Assembly: GCA_000442125.1 (NCBI GenBank)
Contig: KE546982.1
Span: forward strand, 643,889-707,888
Source of the DNA: Opeltia flavorubescens
Taxonomy: Eukaryota; Ascomycota; Lecanoromycetes; Teloschistales; Teloschistaceae
Length of the DNA: 64,000 nt
Direction: 5' to 3'
The notes beneath the pieces are model-generated. The model was not told the DNA's origin and did no database searches. It was given only the letters and a program-made list of their open reading frames with translations. Positions within the stretch are counted from its first letter, which is position 1; each line of letters begins with the position of its first letter. The translations under genes and the position numbers were made by a program. Shown piece after piece: positions 14,395 to 24,251 of this stretch.

Positions 14395-14650
14395 AATAAA
14401 CTTTTTTATCTATAAAATACTAACGATATTGATACTAGAGGATAGTAGAAAAATCTATTAAAACTATTATAAACTACTAGCTATTAGTATAATTACTATT
14501 ATAATAATTATTATAAGAGCTCTAATTTAAAATAATAATAGTAGAGTTTTGGGTTTACCTATAAAATCCCTAACCCAACCTATAAAATCCCTAGCCCAAT
14601 CTAGCGTATATCTAACCTATTTGGGTTGGATTTAACTAGGCCAAAACCCG

Positions 14651-14677
14651 GTTCAACCCAATCTATTCCGACAAGTA
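14651..14677 (-). repeat. hAT terminal inverted repeat, right
   Basis: Reverse complement begins 'tacttgtcggaatagattgg' and mirrors 5719-5745. It is followed directly by the second copy of the target duplication at 14678-14685. Confidence 0.7.
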
Positions 14678-14832
14678 GTTTAATATTTAGTATAGTGGAA
14701 CTAATTATCTAATTAGATTAATATTATTAAATTAGTAGGTTTTAGTATAATAAACGCCTATAGTTCGTTTAAATAATACGAAAATAAATTATTTATAAAT
14801 ATATAAATTTAAGCTTTATAAAAATATTAATA
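14678..14832 (-). repeat. copia LTR copy, distal part (right of hAT insertion)
   Basis: Begins with the second copy of the 8-bp duplication ('gtttaata') and continues the LTR where 5718 stopped, matching window bases 42-196. It ends at 14832, where similarity to the other LTR stops. Confidence 0.75.
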
Positions 14833-15046
14833 GAATTATATTTGGTAGGTAGTATTAAATATATTTAATAAACTCTTTAAAATCTATTTTTTATTTTTAA
14901 TTTAATAGGTTTGTACCGTATATATATCTATAGCTGGTATAACTAATATAACTGGTATAGTTTAACGTGCAAGGGACCCTTATATACAGTCCGCGGGTAT
15001 TCCGGCGCACGGTATTAATACTAAAGACTTTCACGAAATATTCTCT
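14833..15046. other. AT/GC boundary zone
   Basis: Right of the copia LTR the sequence is still AT-rich to about 14,960 and then changes within roughly 100 bases to balanced composition with normal CpA/TpG. No gene is visible in it. Confidence 0.6.
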
Positions 15047-15150
15047 AAAAATCTCATTCTAGATTAGCGGGCCAGAATCTCATTCTGGACTAGCGCGGTC
15101 CAAAATCTCTAGCGCGGTCCAAAATCTCATTCTAGATTAGCGGGCTTCAT
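15047..15150. repeat. short tandem repeat at the AT/GC boundary
   Basis: Four imperfect units built on 'aaaatctcattctagatt' followed by 'agcgggcc' or 'agcgcggtcc'; the third unit is shortened. The array sits between the RIP block and the first gene remnant. Confidence 0.65.
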
Positions 15151-15174
15151 CCCCTCCAGGTATGGGCACTGTGC

Positions 15175-15850
15175 TCATACGTAGGTCACGCCATATTCTG
15201 GAAACCAGTTCTCGAGGGCGTCTAGTTTCTCGGCAATTGAGCATCGGGGGCTAGCGTCGGGATTCTCTGGTAGCTGTCGCACCTTTTCCACAAACCATTG
15301 ATCCTCAGACTGGGCGCGAAAAGGATTATCGAGTTCCGAAGAAATTCTCAGCATAAATTGTCGAATCTACAAAGACATGCCTCCATTATCGCACAAAGGG
15401 ACCCCCTGTCTTTCCCGTGACACTCACTGATCGCGGCTCTCACTTACCTGTTTCGGCTGCTGTAACAACCATCGGATGAATTCCTGGTCGGCCACGGTAT
15501 TATCTTTAACCCCTAGCTGTTTATTGTTGCCTTCGAGTTCTTGATAGGGACTCCATGAGGAGACTATGAGCAACTTCCGCCTCCATGCGGCCCGGCGAGG
15601 ATCTCAATCGCACCCATCACAGCATCGTTGGAGTGATCCTTATTGAGAGCAGATTGGTCAGGGAATTCCATGAAAGCCAATACGGCCTCCGAGAACGCTT
15701 TCTCTCGACCTGCCCTCATATCTGGTAATGACTGTTCATGCTTACACAGCCTCTACGTGAGCTTTCTCGGGATGATGGTAATAAATCTCCACCATGAGTC
15801 AACAGTCATCTCGATGGAGCAAGGCAGACATTTTCATTACACCACAAACA
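15175..15850 (-). pseudogene. frameshifted unknown gene, C-terminal part
   Basis: On the minus strand the last exon (15366-15175) ends E-Y-G-V-T-Y-V-stop. It joins through a normal intron (15447-15367, GTAAGT...TAG) to an exon reading ...Y-Q-E-L-E-G-N-N-K-Q-L-G...L-L-Q-Q-P-K-Q. Further upstream a clearly coding stretch (M-R-A-G-R-E-K-A-F-S-E-A-V-L-A-F-M-E-F-P-D, about 15715-15650) continues to A-G-P-H-G-G-G and then hits a stop, while the next good frame is shifted. Another TAG and a further shift lie above it. So at least two frame breaks and a stop separate well-preserved pieces. The family is not recognised. It lies tail-first against the RIP block. Confidence 0.55.
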
Positions 15851-16214
15851 GATTGTCTTGTCCTCACCAAGCCTATACCGAAGCTTGTGGTACTTGAGTG
15901 GTGAGGCTCTGGTCGATAAAGTGAAGAGTGGTCAGCTCTGGTCGACAAAGCGAATCCGTTGGGCTGAGACTGACTGTTGCTACCTACCGCAATCTTACGA
16001 AGGCGTGTTTAGGGCTCATGTTCTGTCTACTGTGCCTCAATCTTCACTCAAACTTGGGACAGCAAATTTTGGTATCACATCTACACAAGATTTATGGAGT
16101 GCTTAGCTCTACACCAGACCTAGCTTCGGAAACTTTATCGTATTCAGATCGTGGCAAAGTAATCCTCTTTCGTCTTCGATGCATCTCGCCGCGTGCCACT
16201 TCTCGGCTTTGCCG

Positions 16215-16221
16215 TATAAAA
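16215..16221 (+). promoter_or_regulatory. TATA box of the BBE-like gene
   Basis: 'tataaaa' lies 103 bases before the ATG at 16324, with a pyrimidine-rich stretch and 'tcattacagtcttcaat' between them, a normal fungal promoter layout. Confidence 0.5.
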
Positions 16222-16323
16222 GTCATGTATCCCTAGGATTGGAAAGGTTTCATCTCGTGATTGGCATTGATCGTTCAAGCACACTCTCTACGTACTACTC
16301 TCTTTATCATTACAGTCTTCAAT

Positions 16324-17930
16324 ATGAAGACATTCTTTTCGATTGTGTACGTTCTTTCCGTTTTCCAGGCCCTCGTGGCCGGCGCTAGCATTCCTAGACA
16401 GCTTGAGAAACTTCCTACCACTCGTCGCCATCCGAATGCTACACAAGCCCAGCGAGAGCTTGGTTTCCAAGTCTCTAATACCACCGTGATCTACGGACCG
16501 CAAGATAGCCGCTACAGAAACTCCACGGATAGATGGAGCAACTATGAAAGACCCCAAGTTCAAGTTGTTATTGAGCCCAGCCTTGTATCCGACATATTTA
16601 CCATCGTGAGTTTCGTAGGTGTCAAAAGGAGAGCTGCGAGTCGATGGCATTGCTAGGTCAAATATTGTAATCGAAACAGTATCGATTTTCTCGCTATAAA
16701 TCGTGGGCACGGCAGCAGTGCTAATCTTGGGTCTTTCAAAGGCATCCAACTCGACATGGCACCTTTCAGGGACATCAGTAGCCAACCAAGCGGCCAGTCT
16801 GCCTGGTTCGGGGGAGGTGTCTACAATAGTCAAGCCACAAGATACCTTTAGGATCAAGGCCATGTGACCACCACAGGTGCCTGTAATTGCGTCGGCATGC
16901 TGGGCCCGGGTCTCGGCGGTGGCCATGGACCCCTGGAAGGTGTACACGGCCTCATCAGCGACAACTTCCGCCAACTAAATGTAATTCTAGCCAACGGCAC
17001 CGCCATCACCGTCAACTCAGCCAGCCACGCCGATCTCTTCTAGGGCATAAAAGGCGCCGGCCACAATTTCGGCATCGTCACATCCTTCGAACTCAACATC
17101 TTCCCTTGTGGGCACTCCCTCTAGCACTACCACAACTATATCTGGCGCGGCACCCACCTCGACGCCATCTTCACCGCCTTTAACAACTTCCACCGCAACG
17201 GCTCTACCCCCGTAAATATGACGGTCAACTTCGGCGGTCTCTAATACAACTTCTCCATCTCCGCCACAGACCCCATAATCTACTGGACCTTCGCCTACCG
17301 GGGCACGGCGACCGAAGCCGAAACCCTCCTCGCACCCTTCAACGCCATCGAAGCTGTCGTCTCCGACTCCGGCGACGTACTCTACCCAGGCGTCTCTTTC
17401 GCGCAAGGGAATGGTGAAGCGCAATTCAAATACCGAGATAACCAAGTCCGTATCACCGCCACCGCTGGCCTACAAGTCTACAACCTTACAGCCGAACACC
17501 AAATCTACAACGGCTTCAAGCGACGTATGCCGGTAACCCTATCCTCGTCGCCGGCGGCGGAATCCTGCATGAAGGCTATTCCACGGAGGCGGTCGATAAG
17601 AGCAATAGGGATGACTCCGCATATCCGTTTTATATCGATTATTATCTGATATTAGCGCAAATAATTATCCCGCCGAGCAACAACAGTATTGAGTGTGAGG
17701 CAAGGAAATGTGCGAATGAGGTTCGGGATCAATTGAATGCAGGGCAGCCAGGAAGACCGGTCAGCACTTATATTAATTATGCGAATGGGTATGAAGGGGT
17801 GGAGACGGTTTATGGGCACGAGAGGTGGCGGTTGGAGAGGTTGAGGGGGTTGAAGAAGGTTTATGATCCGGAGAATCGGTTTCGGTTTCTCAATCCGATT
17901 GCGACGACGGGAAAGAAGGGGCATTATTAG
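16324..17930 (+). pseudogene. BBE-type FAD-linked oxidoreductase, inactivated
   Basis: Starts with a secretion signal (M-K-T-F-F-S-I-V-Y-V-L-S-V-F-Q-A-L-V-A-G-A), has one intron (16606-16656) and spans about 520 codons, normal for secreted FAD-linked oxidases (FAD_binding_4 plus BBE domains). Visible landmarks are N-R-G-H-G-S-S (histidine that usually binds FAD covalently), G-A-C-N-C-V-G-M-L-G-P-G-L-G-G-G-H-G (FAD loop with the second linkage cysteine), G-A-G-H-N-F-G-I-V, and the C-terminal Y-I-N-Y-A-N-G-Y plus Y-D-P-E-N-R-F motifs. It is broken by in-frame stops at 16849, 17041, 17122 and 17242 and a one-base frameshift near 17525. One stop replaces the Trp expected before G-I-K-G-A-G (TGG to TAG) and another probably a Gln codon: C-to-T/G-to-A changes as in RIP. 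Such enzymes oxidise sugars or secondary-metabolite intermediates; no activity is expected here. Confidence 0.88.
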
Positions 17931-18716
17931 GGTGAAGCGCCGACTTGGTTCTTTGCGGATGGTCAACTTCTTCACATCGTAGAGATAGGGGTAGGAATTT
18001 ATCGAAGGGGCGCATGTCGGATGGGGATTCCTTCGTTTTTTCTTAAGCACTCACTTTCTATACTAGAATCTGTCAAGGGTCACTTCTACCATATAGTCTG
18101 CTTTTGGAGATATCTCTCTATAATTTGAAGGTCGCGCGTGGATGCTATCCATTGTAAGATACTGGATGATATCAGCCATGAAAATCGAACAAGCACGTTC
18201 TTTCAACCGTCCAAGCCCGCTAGTAGCGTCAAATAGCTAGTATCACTTTCTCTCGCAATGACCGTAAAAGTCATTCATCTACCAAGATACGAACGAAGAG
18301 CTTCATTCAGTCCCGTGGCCCGAATTTCCCGGCCTCTTTTCTCTCCTCATTTATATCGAAAGATGTCCCTATCTGCGTCCGTGATACAAGACGAAGTCTG
18401 CGTTGATTTCAGTCAAGTTTCCCTTCCCATTGTCGGTTATAAATCTGTCCTTTCCTCATCTAGACATCGCTGGAATTCGCAAAGCACCGAAAGATCAACG
18501 TTCAAGATAGTCACGAATGAAGGATGAGCACCTTAATGCAAGACGTCAAGTCCTGGGTCATAGGTTCGTTGATCCCCTAAAGATACCTTGTTTCATGAAC
18601 CTCTGCCATTGCCCCGGTATTTTGCTCCACTGTTCAATGACCCCCTTCGATTTCTTCAGTAGGGTATGACAAAGCAGGACACCAGGACCAATACAGGCAA
18701 GGCAGCCACGCAGCCC
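17931..18716. other. intergenic, nothing recognised
   Basis: Lies between the tails of the BBE-like pseudogene (+) and the short-chain dehydrogenase (-). One 89-codon open frame (18258-18527, +) has no recognisable sequence and unusual composition, so I do not call it. Confidence 0.4.
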
Positions 18717-19653
18717 TTACCAGGGTGCATTCTTCCCATCATACTGGTATACCTCCGCGCGTTCCCACCCTTTGACATGAAACTTCGGATACTGCCCATT
18801 CAGCTCCTGGCCCGGTTTGAAGATGGTATCTAGTGAGGCCTTCGCGCCTTGTTTAGCGGTCAGGTCTGCCAGGTCGCCGCCACCGAGGTCAATTTTCATC
18901 CACTAAAGTACGATGTTGTCAGTCTACGGTGTCGGCGTGAGGATGAGATTGGAGGAAAGGGGTACGTACGCCTGGGCTAAGAGCCATGAAGGTGAAACCT
19001 TCCTGCTCGAGGTCGAGTGCGTACTGGACGGTCAGGGCGTTCATGGCTGCTTTGGAGATTGTGTAAGCTGGAGCGGGGAGGTAGTCAGCTTTAGCAGCGT
19101 CTGTAATGGAGGCTACGGTGGTGGAGCTTTTTTGTGTCAGTGCTGGAAAGGGATGGAAGGGAGCTGGATCGTCTTACATGTTGACGACTTTCTTCTGGGT
19201 GCCCTTCTTGAGAAGTTTGAGAAAGGCTTGAGTGGTCCGATGTACGCCTAGAACGTTGATATTGAAGCTTTCAGGGAGGTTGTCCCTGAAAACGTTAGGT
19301 GATTGGTTTCCGATACGTGGAGTGAGGGAAGGTCACATATTTTGTACTCCCCCAGAAGTGTACTGGCACACTCCGGCATTGTTGATCAAGACATCCAATC
19401 CTTCACCAGCTAGGTTGGCTTCGACTTCGGCGGCTGCTTTCTTAATGGATGCCTCGTTGGTGACATCCAATTGAATGAAGACGACTCGACCAGATGACTT
19501 CTTGACCAATTCCGTCAAAGCGGGGGCATCGCTACGTGCAGTAGCAAAGATCTTGGAGACGTCCGAGGCTGGTAGAGCGGCGAGTTCATGGACAATTGCA
19601 AGCCCGAAGCCTCTTGAGGCACCAGTGATGAGATAGCATCCCATTGCAGTCAT
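18717..19653 (-). CDS. short-chain dehydrogenase/reductase (SDR), intact
   Basis: Four exons: 19653-19337, 19285-19178, 19126-18970, 18902-18717; the introns are 44-67 nt with GT...AG ends and the joined frame is 255 aa, the usual size of a classical SDR. Domain landmarks in order: N-terminal Rossmann motif T-G-A-S-R-G-F-G (residues about 10-17), D-V-T (about 67), N-N-A-G (about 92-95), catalytic Ser region N-I-S-T-T-V-A-S, then Y-T-I-S-K (Tyr and Lys of the YxxxK active site) and S-P-G. The C-terminus ends in D-G-K-N-A-P-W. It should be a cytosolic NAD(P)H-dependent oxidoreductase; the T-G-x-x-x-G-x-G fold and N-terminus resemble fungal carbonyl/versicolorin-type reductases, but the substrate cannot be told. 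No cluster partner is evident beyond the dead flavoprotein next door. Confidence 0.9.
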
Positions 19654-20230
19654 ATTGGTAGAACTAGAATGGTGTTGTGGAAAGCCGAATCTGGCGCGGA
19701 GATGTAGGTAGAGAGAATATTCATCGCACCGGCCAAAATGTTTGCTACATGATTATTTGTAAGCAGTCAAGTGCGTAACATCCGGAGTTATTGCCACGAG
19801 GCTCGTCAGCCCTAGGACTGTTATCGGCTTTAGCGCTGTCGGCCGGCCACTCGGCCCGGGATTTAGCCTGACTGGTGATCTGCGAAATCCCCAGTGCTTG
19901 TACAAGTTATTGGAGAAGATTTTCATGCAAAAGCCTTTTGCATAGATAGCTTCCCTCGCCCCCATGCTGCATCATTTGCTACTCGGAATCCAACGACTCA
20001 CACGATAACCCTTGTAGCTTGATGGCGAAAGCGCAGGAAGGCGAGTAAGCCGGAAATCGGCATTGTTTCGGGCCGAGGCGGTGCGGCTCAAAAAGCTTAG
20101 CAGATAGTGGGGGTAGCACGTGGGTGGACAAATGAATTTCACATGCGTCGGAACTTGATCTCAGTATCAGACATCACTTCTCAGAGATTACTTAACATTG
20201 GCATAGAGAACGAGTGAAGCATACTTCAAT
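19654..20230. other. divergent promoter region
   Basis: Separates the divergently transcribed SDR gene (-) and the nuclease-like gene (+). Contains no convincing gene; presumably holds both promoters. No clear TATA box was found. Confidence 0.4.
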
Positions 20231-22055
20231 ATGCCTTGTGCAAATAAGCGATCATGTTTCGCTCACCTCAAGAAAACCATTACAACTCCACCTTCTTCGT
20301 CTTCAGACATCACTGCATGGATCCAGCAATTGCCTACACCCAAGCCTCCCGTAGTACTATCATCACCGAGTCCTACAGAAGAACTGTATCCACCGTTAAC
20401 TTCAAGATCTTTCAATCCTCGACAATCCCTTGAAGTCTCAAAGTCCCAACACTCAGTGTTCGAATATCAACCCTCTTCTCACAAACGCAAAGCTCACTAT
20501 TCCAATGTAAGTACTCTATCCTACTGAGTTGATGAAGCTTGCCATCAACTGTTTTACAGATGCCCAATCAAAAAAAGGTTGCCGCATCACCAAGCAAGAA
20601 GGACCAAGCAACTCGATCGATGGACTTAGATGTAGAAGAGAACCTCGAAGAATTGCCGGTACGGACGAGAAGTATGATGAGAGAACTACAAGGACTGCCG
20701 CCGACACCCAGGCGCCACCGTGATGCAGACTTCTTTGAACGCCTCACTTCCAACGCTCCCAACGCTTCCTCCTCGTACCAGTCCAATCCTCCTTCTAAGG
20801 CCGGTTCGCCCCTCAAGGCCGGATCCCCAACCAAGCCAGGATCCCTCTCCAAGGCTAGAAATGCCTTTGGCCAAAACTCTGAGACGACCACTGAGCTACT
20901 CGCCCCATCTCAGTTCCCAAGCCAGGCTACGGAATCCTCCATAGGTACGGCAATCACAAATAAAGAGCAGCTGGAACAGCTAACGCCTTCTGTCTCTTTC
21001 GATGGCCCTGCAACACTTAAGGAATCATTTGTCCCGGACATGGTCAAGGTGTTATGGACTGAACATCTCATGCATGCCATCAATGCGACGGCATATGTCC
21101 CTTTGGAACGTAAGGTAGATTGGTCACCGCCTAATCTCGACAGTGATTTTTGCTGACTTTGGCAGGATATGTTGGAGAAGACATTTGATACCCCTATGAA
21201 AACGAAGTCTCCGCTACCACAACATGTCTACGCGAAAAACCTCTACGATATCGACGACTTGGACGGAGTTGTGGAGGCCGTCAAGAATGCACTGAGCGGG
21301 GCAAACCATAATAGGGGACACAGTCATGAAGGCCAATGGACAGGCAAGGCATTTGATCCATTGATGACCCAGCTCTGCAAGTTGACGCCTTTCATGAGAG
21401 ATGGATTCGAGCGAATCGAGGATCTAAACATGTCAGTTCACCCTTCTTGGATCTGATCATCGGGACAAGCGTGAACTGACAATATTCATGCAGCAACCAT
21501 GTCTCCATCTCGCCAAAGATCCTTTGTCCAAAGTCAACGGAAGGAGTGTTCACCACTCCTAATAGAAAGATCGACCACGCCCTCGCCCTCAGATTGTCAG
21601 CCACCGATCGTGCTATCTTAAGTGGTGGAAAGTACAGAATGGATGGCCCCGCGAGCATCAACCAGACTACATCCAGTTACACTGCACTGAGAGCCATGTT
21701 CGCACATTACGAAATCAAGACCGATGGTAGAGACCCCTTGATCCAAGCCGGAGTATGGATTGTCGCATTGTTCATGAAATTCTGGAATGAACGCTTGCCA
21801 ATGGACCTTCCTGCCATCGTTATCATCGTTGACGAAGATTTCTGGATCCTTTGGATCGCCTGCGCCGTCGTGCGCGACTGTGAAAGTCGTGCCCCATTCC
21901 GGGTTCAATTTATCGGGCCATGGCTCATTGGAAACACAATGTCAATAGCGGACACCTTCAAAGTCTTCCATTTCTTGAAGGCTGTCGCTGGATGGGGTAT
22001 CAATGTCTATGAACCATGGTACCAGGACAATATTTTGGCCAGATATCGGAAATGA
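20231..22055 (+). CDS. PD-(D/E)XK nuclease-like domain protein, intact
   Basis: Four exons, 20231-20506, 20560-21114, 21166-21431 and 21494-22055, give 552 aa with phase-consistent GT...AG introns of 50-62 nt. The N-terminal 230 residues are low-complexity (I-T-A-W-I-Q-Q-L-P-T-P-K-P-P; a Ser/Pro/Lys run around 'SKAGSPLKAGSPTKPGS'). The C-terminal half has the layout I know from fungal PD-(D/E)XK nuclease-like proteins: ...E-G-Q-W...F-D-P-L-M..., M-R-D-G-F-E-R-I-E-D..., a central W-x-x-A-L-F stretch, and a final I-G-N-T-x-S-I-A-D-T-F-K-V...L-K-A-V-A-G-W-G-I-N-V-Y-E-P-W-Y-Q-D-N-I-L. Such proteins are common, often multicopy and of unknown role; the name comes from fold prediction. I did not verify catalytic residues. 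It is the last clearly recognisable intact gene before the accessory region. Confidence 0.75.
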
Positions 22056-22499
22056 GGATAGATCAGCATGGACTTACTCTGCCCGATCAAGATGCCGGGG
22101 AATTTCAAGAGACATCACGACTGAAAGCTGCATGCATAACGAGGGATGGTGGACGAGTGAGATGATATGAGAGATGGAGGCGTGCGAAGACAAAAATTCA
22201 TGGATCTGTTTGTACGATAGCTCACTCTCTACGAATATTATCATAGACAGCAGAAGATAGATGCGCATTCCAAGACAAAAATACAGATAGGAAGATTCCC
22301 ACCTCTACTGGGTGGGCTATTGGATCCAAAAAGCAAGTGAGGAANAAAATTCACCCAAGTCAGCTGCAAAAACTAGACGAGAAAATTAGACTGAAACTCT
22401 GGGCATGGATGCGACAGCGAAGCCCGGTACAATATATCAGCTTTCTACTGCACATGAACATTTCGATAAGCTTTGATTCAAGGCCTCATTCGGCAGGCG
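22056..22499. other. intergenic, nothing recognised
   Basis: Short spacer with one N (22345) and no gene visible on either strand. Confidence 0.35.
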
Positions 22500-24160
22500 A
22501 ATGTAAGTTCATCGAGTCTGCCTATTTTCCCCTATCTACTTCTCAACTCAAATGTGCCAGGTCTCTTCCGAACTTGTGCTGAATCTGGTAGGCCTCAGAT
22601 CCGGTCTTTTGCCAGACTCAATGGTTACAGTTTTAATGACCATATCAACCATAGGAGGAATCTATCTCAACATCCCTGTTCGTAATCCTCCATCACTTGC
22701 TCACGACGAAATTGTTCGATTCCTGGAGCTTATCAGACCGCCATCGAATAACGATCAACGGGAATTTGCGGGTCTGTAGGCATGCTAAGTTGTTGGTGTT
22801 TGATGAGGGTGGGAGTCGCCTAGTAACATGCTTACACGGCTCGAGAAACGGCGGTCAAATATCGCCTCGTTCATCGGCGACATCGCAGTATTGGCGAGAA
22901 TCTGTTGCGAGGAAGGGGCAATCCCGCGAGGCGTCAAGACCTCACTGCATTGGAAAGAGTCATCCTTCACTAGGGATCGATGCGATAGGATTATAGTCAC
23001 GGTCGGCTTCCCTATTTACACCGTCAAAGTAAATCGTAATCTGTCCTGCAGGCAAGAGTCCCTGATAATATAAGATGAAAGGTTCGAATAGTCATTACAT
23101 TGAAGCAATATACTTATCTCTTGAGCGGACCTTTCTGTACGTATATACCACCAGAGCCACCTACGACGACACAAAGATCCAAAATCACCCTCGTCCACCG
23201 TACATTACGCACCGCCTGAACCAAGATTCTCACTCCCCGATATTATAGACGACGATATCGCGAGCGCCTGTTTCTCGAATGATATATTCAGAGCGCGGTA
23301 TGAGTAAAAGTATAGGGATCAGATGGGACCTGAATCTGTTCAGAAAGTTCTTAAGGAAATCTTAGCTCGACTCGCAATTGCAACAAAGACAAACCAGATG
23401 CTTGACGGTAGTTCCCGAGAGGTATTTCGTCACCTGCACACGGGTATGCTGATCAGTGAGTGGTTCTAGTTACATATAGCACTACCGGGGTGAACAAAGC
23501 TCTCACGTTCTCAATATAACTCGTGGTAGCACGATTTGGATTGCCAGCTTAAGGATCCCGATTCTCTTTATTACTTTTTCTGCGCCGTCGTTGTAAGCCA
23601 GAATCTCTTCTTGAAACTAGTTCGGGGGACGAGTTATGAACAGGTTTTATCGAACTCGCGAGGGGGCAACCCAGAAAATCATTGCAGCTTGATGTCTGAC
23701 CTCACCGAAGAACGATTCAGTGACCCAAAGACGTCTGACTTACGTCTTCTTATATTCTTCGAAGAGAGCTATCACCGCCGTCCCGAACAACATCTCTCCT
23801 AGAAAGATCTGCTCGAAGACCCACCCAGAAGTATCGATGGAAGACGGTGATTATAATCTGGCACTCTAAGTTATCTATGGGTACTGTTTGACTGATGTCA
23901 AGTGATGATACTATTGATCGAGAGGAGAGAATATCATCTACTCTGAATGAAATCGATCTCGTCGAATCTAGATGAAAACAATTACGAATTGAAATTCTGC
24001 AAATACTCGGTATACTTGAAATGAAGATTATTGCTTGCTTGACTGGCTTTAGTACCGGCTTCATAAAAAGAATAACTCTCTTTGAACAACAGAAATTTTG
24101 TCTAGAGAAGACAGTAGCTTTACCGAATCCATTCGTGGCTTGCAGCCAGCAATAATGAGC
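22500..24160 (+). pseudogene. decayed membrane/helical gene related to the 41.7-kb gene
   Basis: Plus-strand coding-like pieces occur in order but in different frames. First is a hydrophobic segment followed by P-P-S-L-A-H-D-E-I-V-R-F-L-E-L-I-R-P-P-S (about 22640-22760). Then comes M-L-T-R-L-E-K-R-R-S-N-I-A-S-F-I-G-D-I-A (22828-22890). A helical piece Y-R-D-Q-M-G-P-E-S-V-Q-K-V-L-K-E-I-L-A (about 23310-23370) and another helical stretch near 23900-24090 follow. The first two mirror the 41.7-kb protein: a membrane segment, P-S-F-T-P-D-E-A...L-I-R-L-P-S, then I-L-T-E-L-E-R-Q-M-S-N-I-T-S-W-I-G-D-V. Stops and shifts separate the pieces, so I read this as a dead paralog. The similarity is by eye and the extent is approximate; the last helical part may belong to another remnant. 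Confidence 0.45.
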
Positions 24161-24174
24161 CAGCGACTTGCAAT

Positions 24175-24182
24175 TATAAAAA
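24175..24182 (+). promoter_or_regulatory. TATA box of the 24.3-kb coiled-coil gene
   Basis: 'tataaaaa' stands 77 bases before the ATG at 24252, with pyrimidine-rich sequence between. Confidence 0.5.
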
Positions 24183-24251
24183 GGCGAGGTGGTCATTTCC
24201 AAACATTATACTTGCCCCATGATTGCATAGCCTACATCCTATTACTTAGCA

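Larger units (their letters stand above)
5719..14677 (+). mobile_element. RIP-degraded hAT-superfamily DNA transposon (about 9 kb)
   Basis: Seen: inverted terminal sequences 'tactcgtcggaatggg' (5719) and, reverse-complemented, 'tacttgtcggaatagatt' (14677), flanked by an identical 8-bp duplication 'gtttaata' on each side. Eight-base duplications are the hallmark of hAT insertion. Inside, plus-strand peptides match hAT transposase landmarks (see 8200-9950). The element is long for a hAT, and most of it (5.9-7.7 and 10.3-14.5 kb) is non-coding, carrying many copies of an AT-rich motif, two copies of a GC-rich palindrome and a minisatellite. The G/T-rich termini are unusual. RIP changed the target duplication as well, so mutation followed insertion. 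One shift of the duplication by one base is equally possible. Confidence 0.75.
1..14832 (-). mobile_element. RIP-degraded Ty1/copia LTR retrotransposon, split by a nested hAT element
   Basis: Seen: a near-identical sequence occurs at 1-196 and again at 5670-5718 plus 14678-14832, in direct orientation, as expected for two LTRs of one element (about 5.7 kb without the insert). Between them, reading the minus strand, stop-riddled peptides match copia polyprotein landmarks: a protease/GAG-pre-integrase stretch at about 4,000-4,260 and a reverse-transcriptase stretch at about 1,770-2,400. The whole region is AT-rich with almost no CpA/TpG, the product of RIP. The element runs from the LTR at 14832 towards base 1 and is probably cut by the window start. 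No reading frame survives, so it cannot encode anything now. Several Ns (5612-5641) show uncertain bases near the inner LTR edge. Confidence 0.8.

Noticed and set aside
14120-14395. 91-codon heptad-repeat open frame as a gene
   Set aside because: It is the 21-bp minisatellite read in frame, inside a RIP-destroyed transposon, with no ordinary sequence around it.
15643-16388. Several overlapping 69-102-codon plus-strand frames before the BBE-like gene
   Set aside because: They conflict with each other, with the minus-strand remnant, and with the TATA box and 5' leader of the BBE-like gene.
16288-16974. 228-codon minus-strand frame
   Set aside because: It is the antisense of the well-recognised oxidoreductase exons and has no features of its own.
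17017-17445. 142-codon minus-strand frame rich in Gly/Val/Glu
   Set aside because: Antisense shadow of the GC-rich third codon positions of the oxidoreductase.
23750-24202. 150-codon minus-strand frame
   Set aside because: Composition is Ser/Ile/Phe-rich without domain; the plus strand carries helical coding pieces in the same place and the promoter of the 24.3-kb gene.
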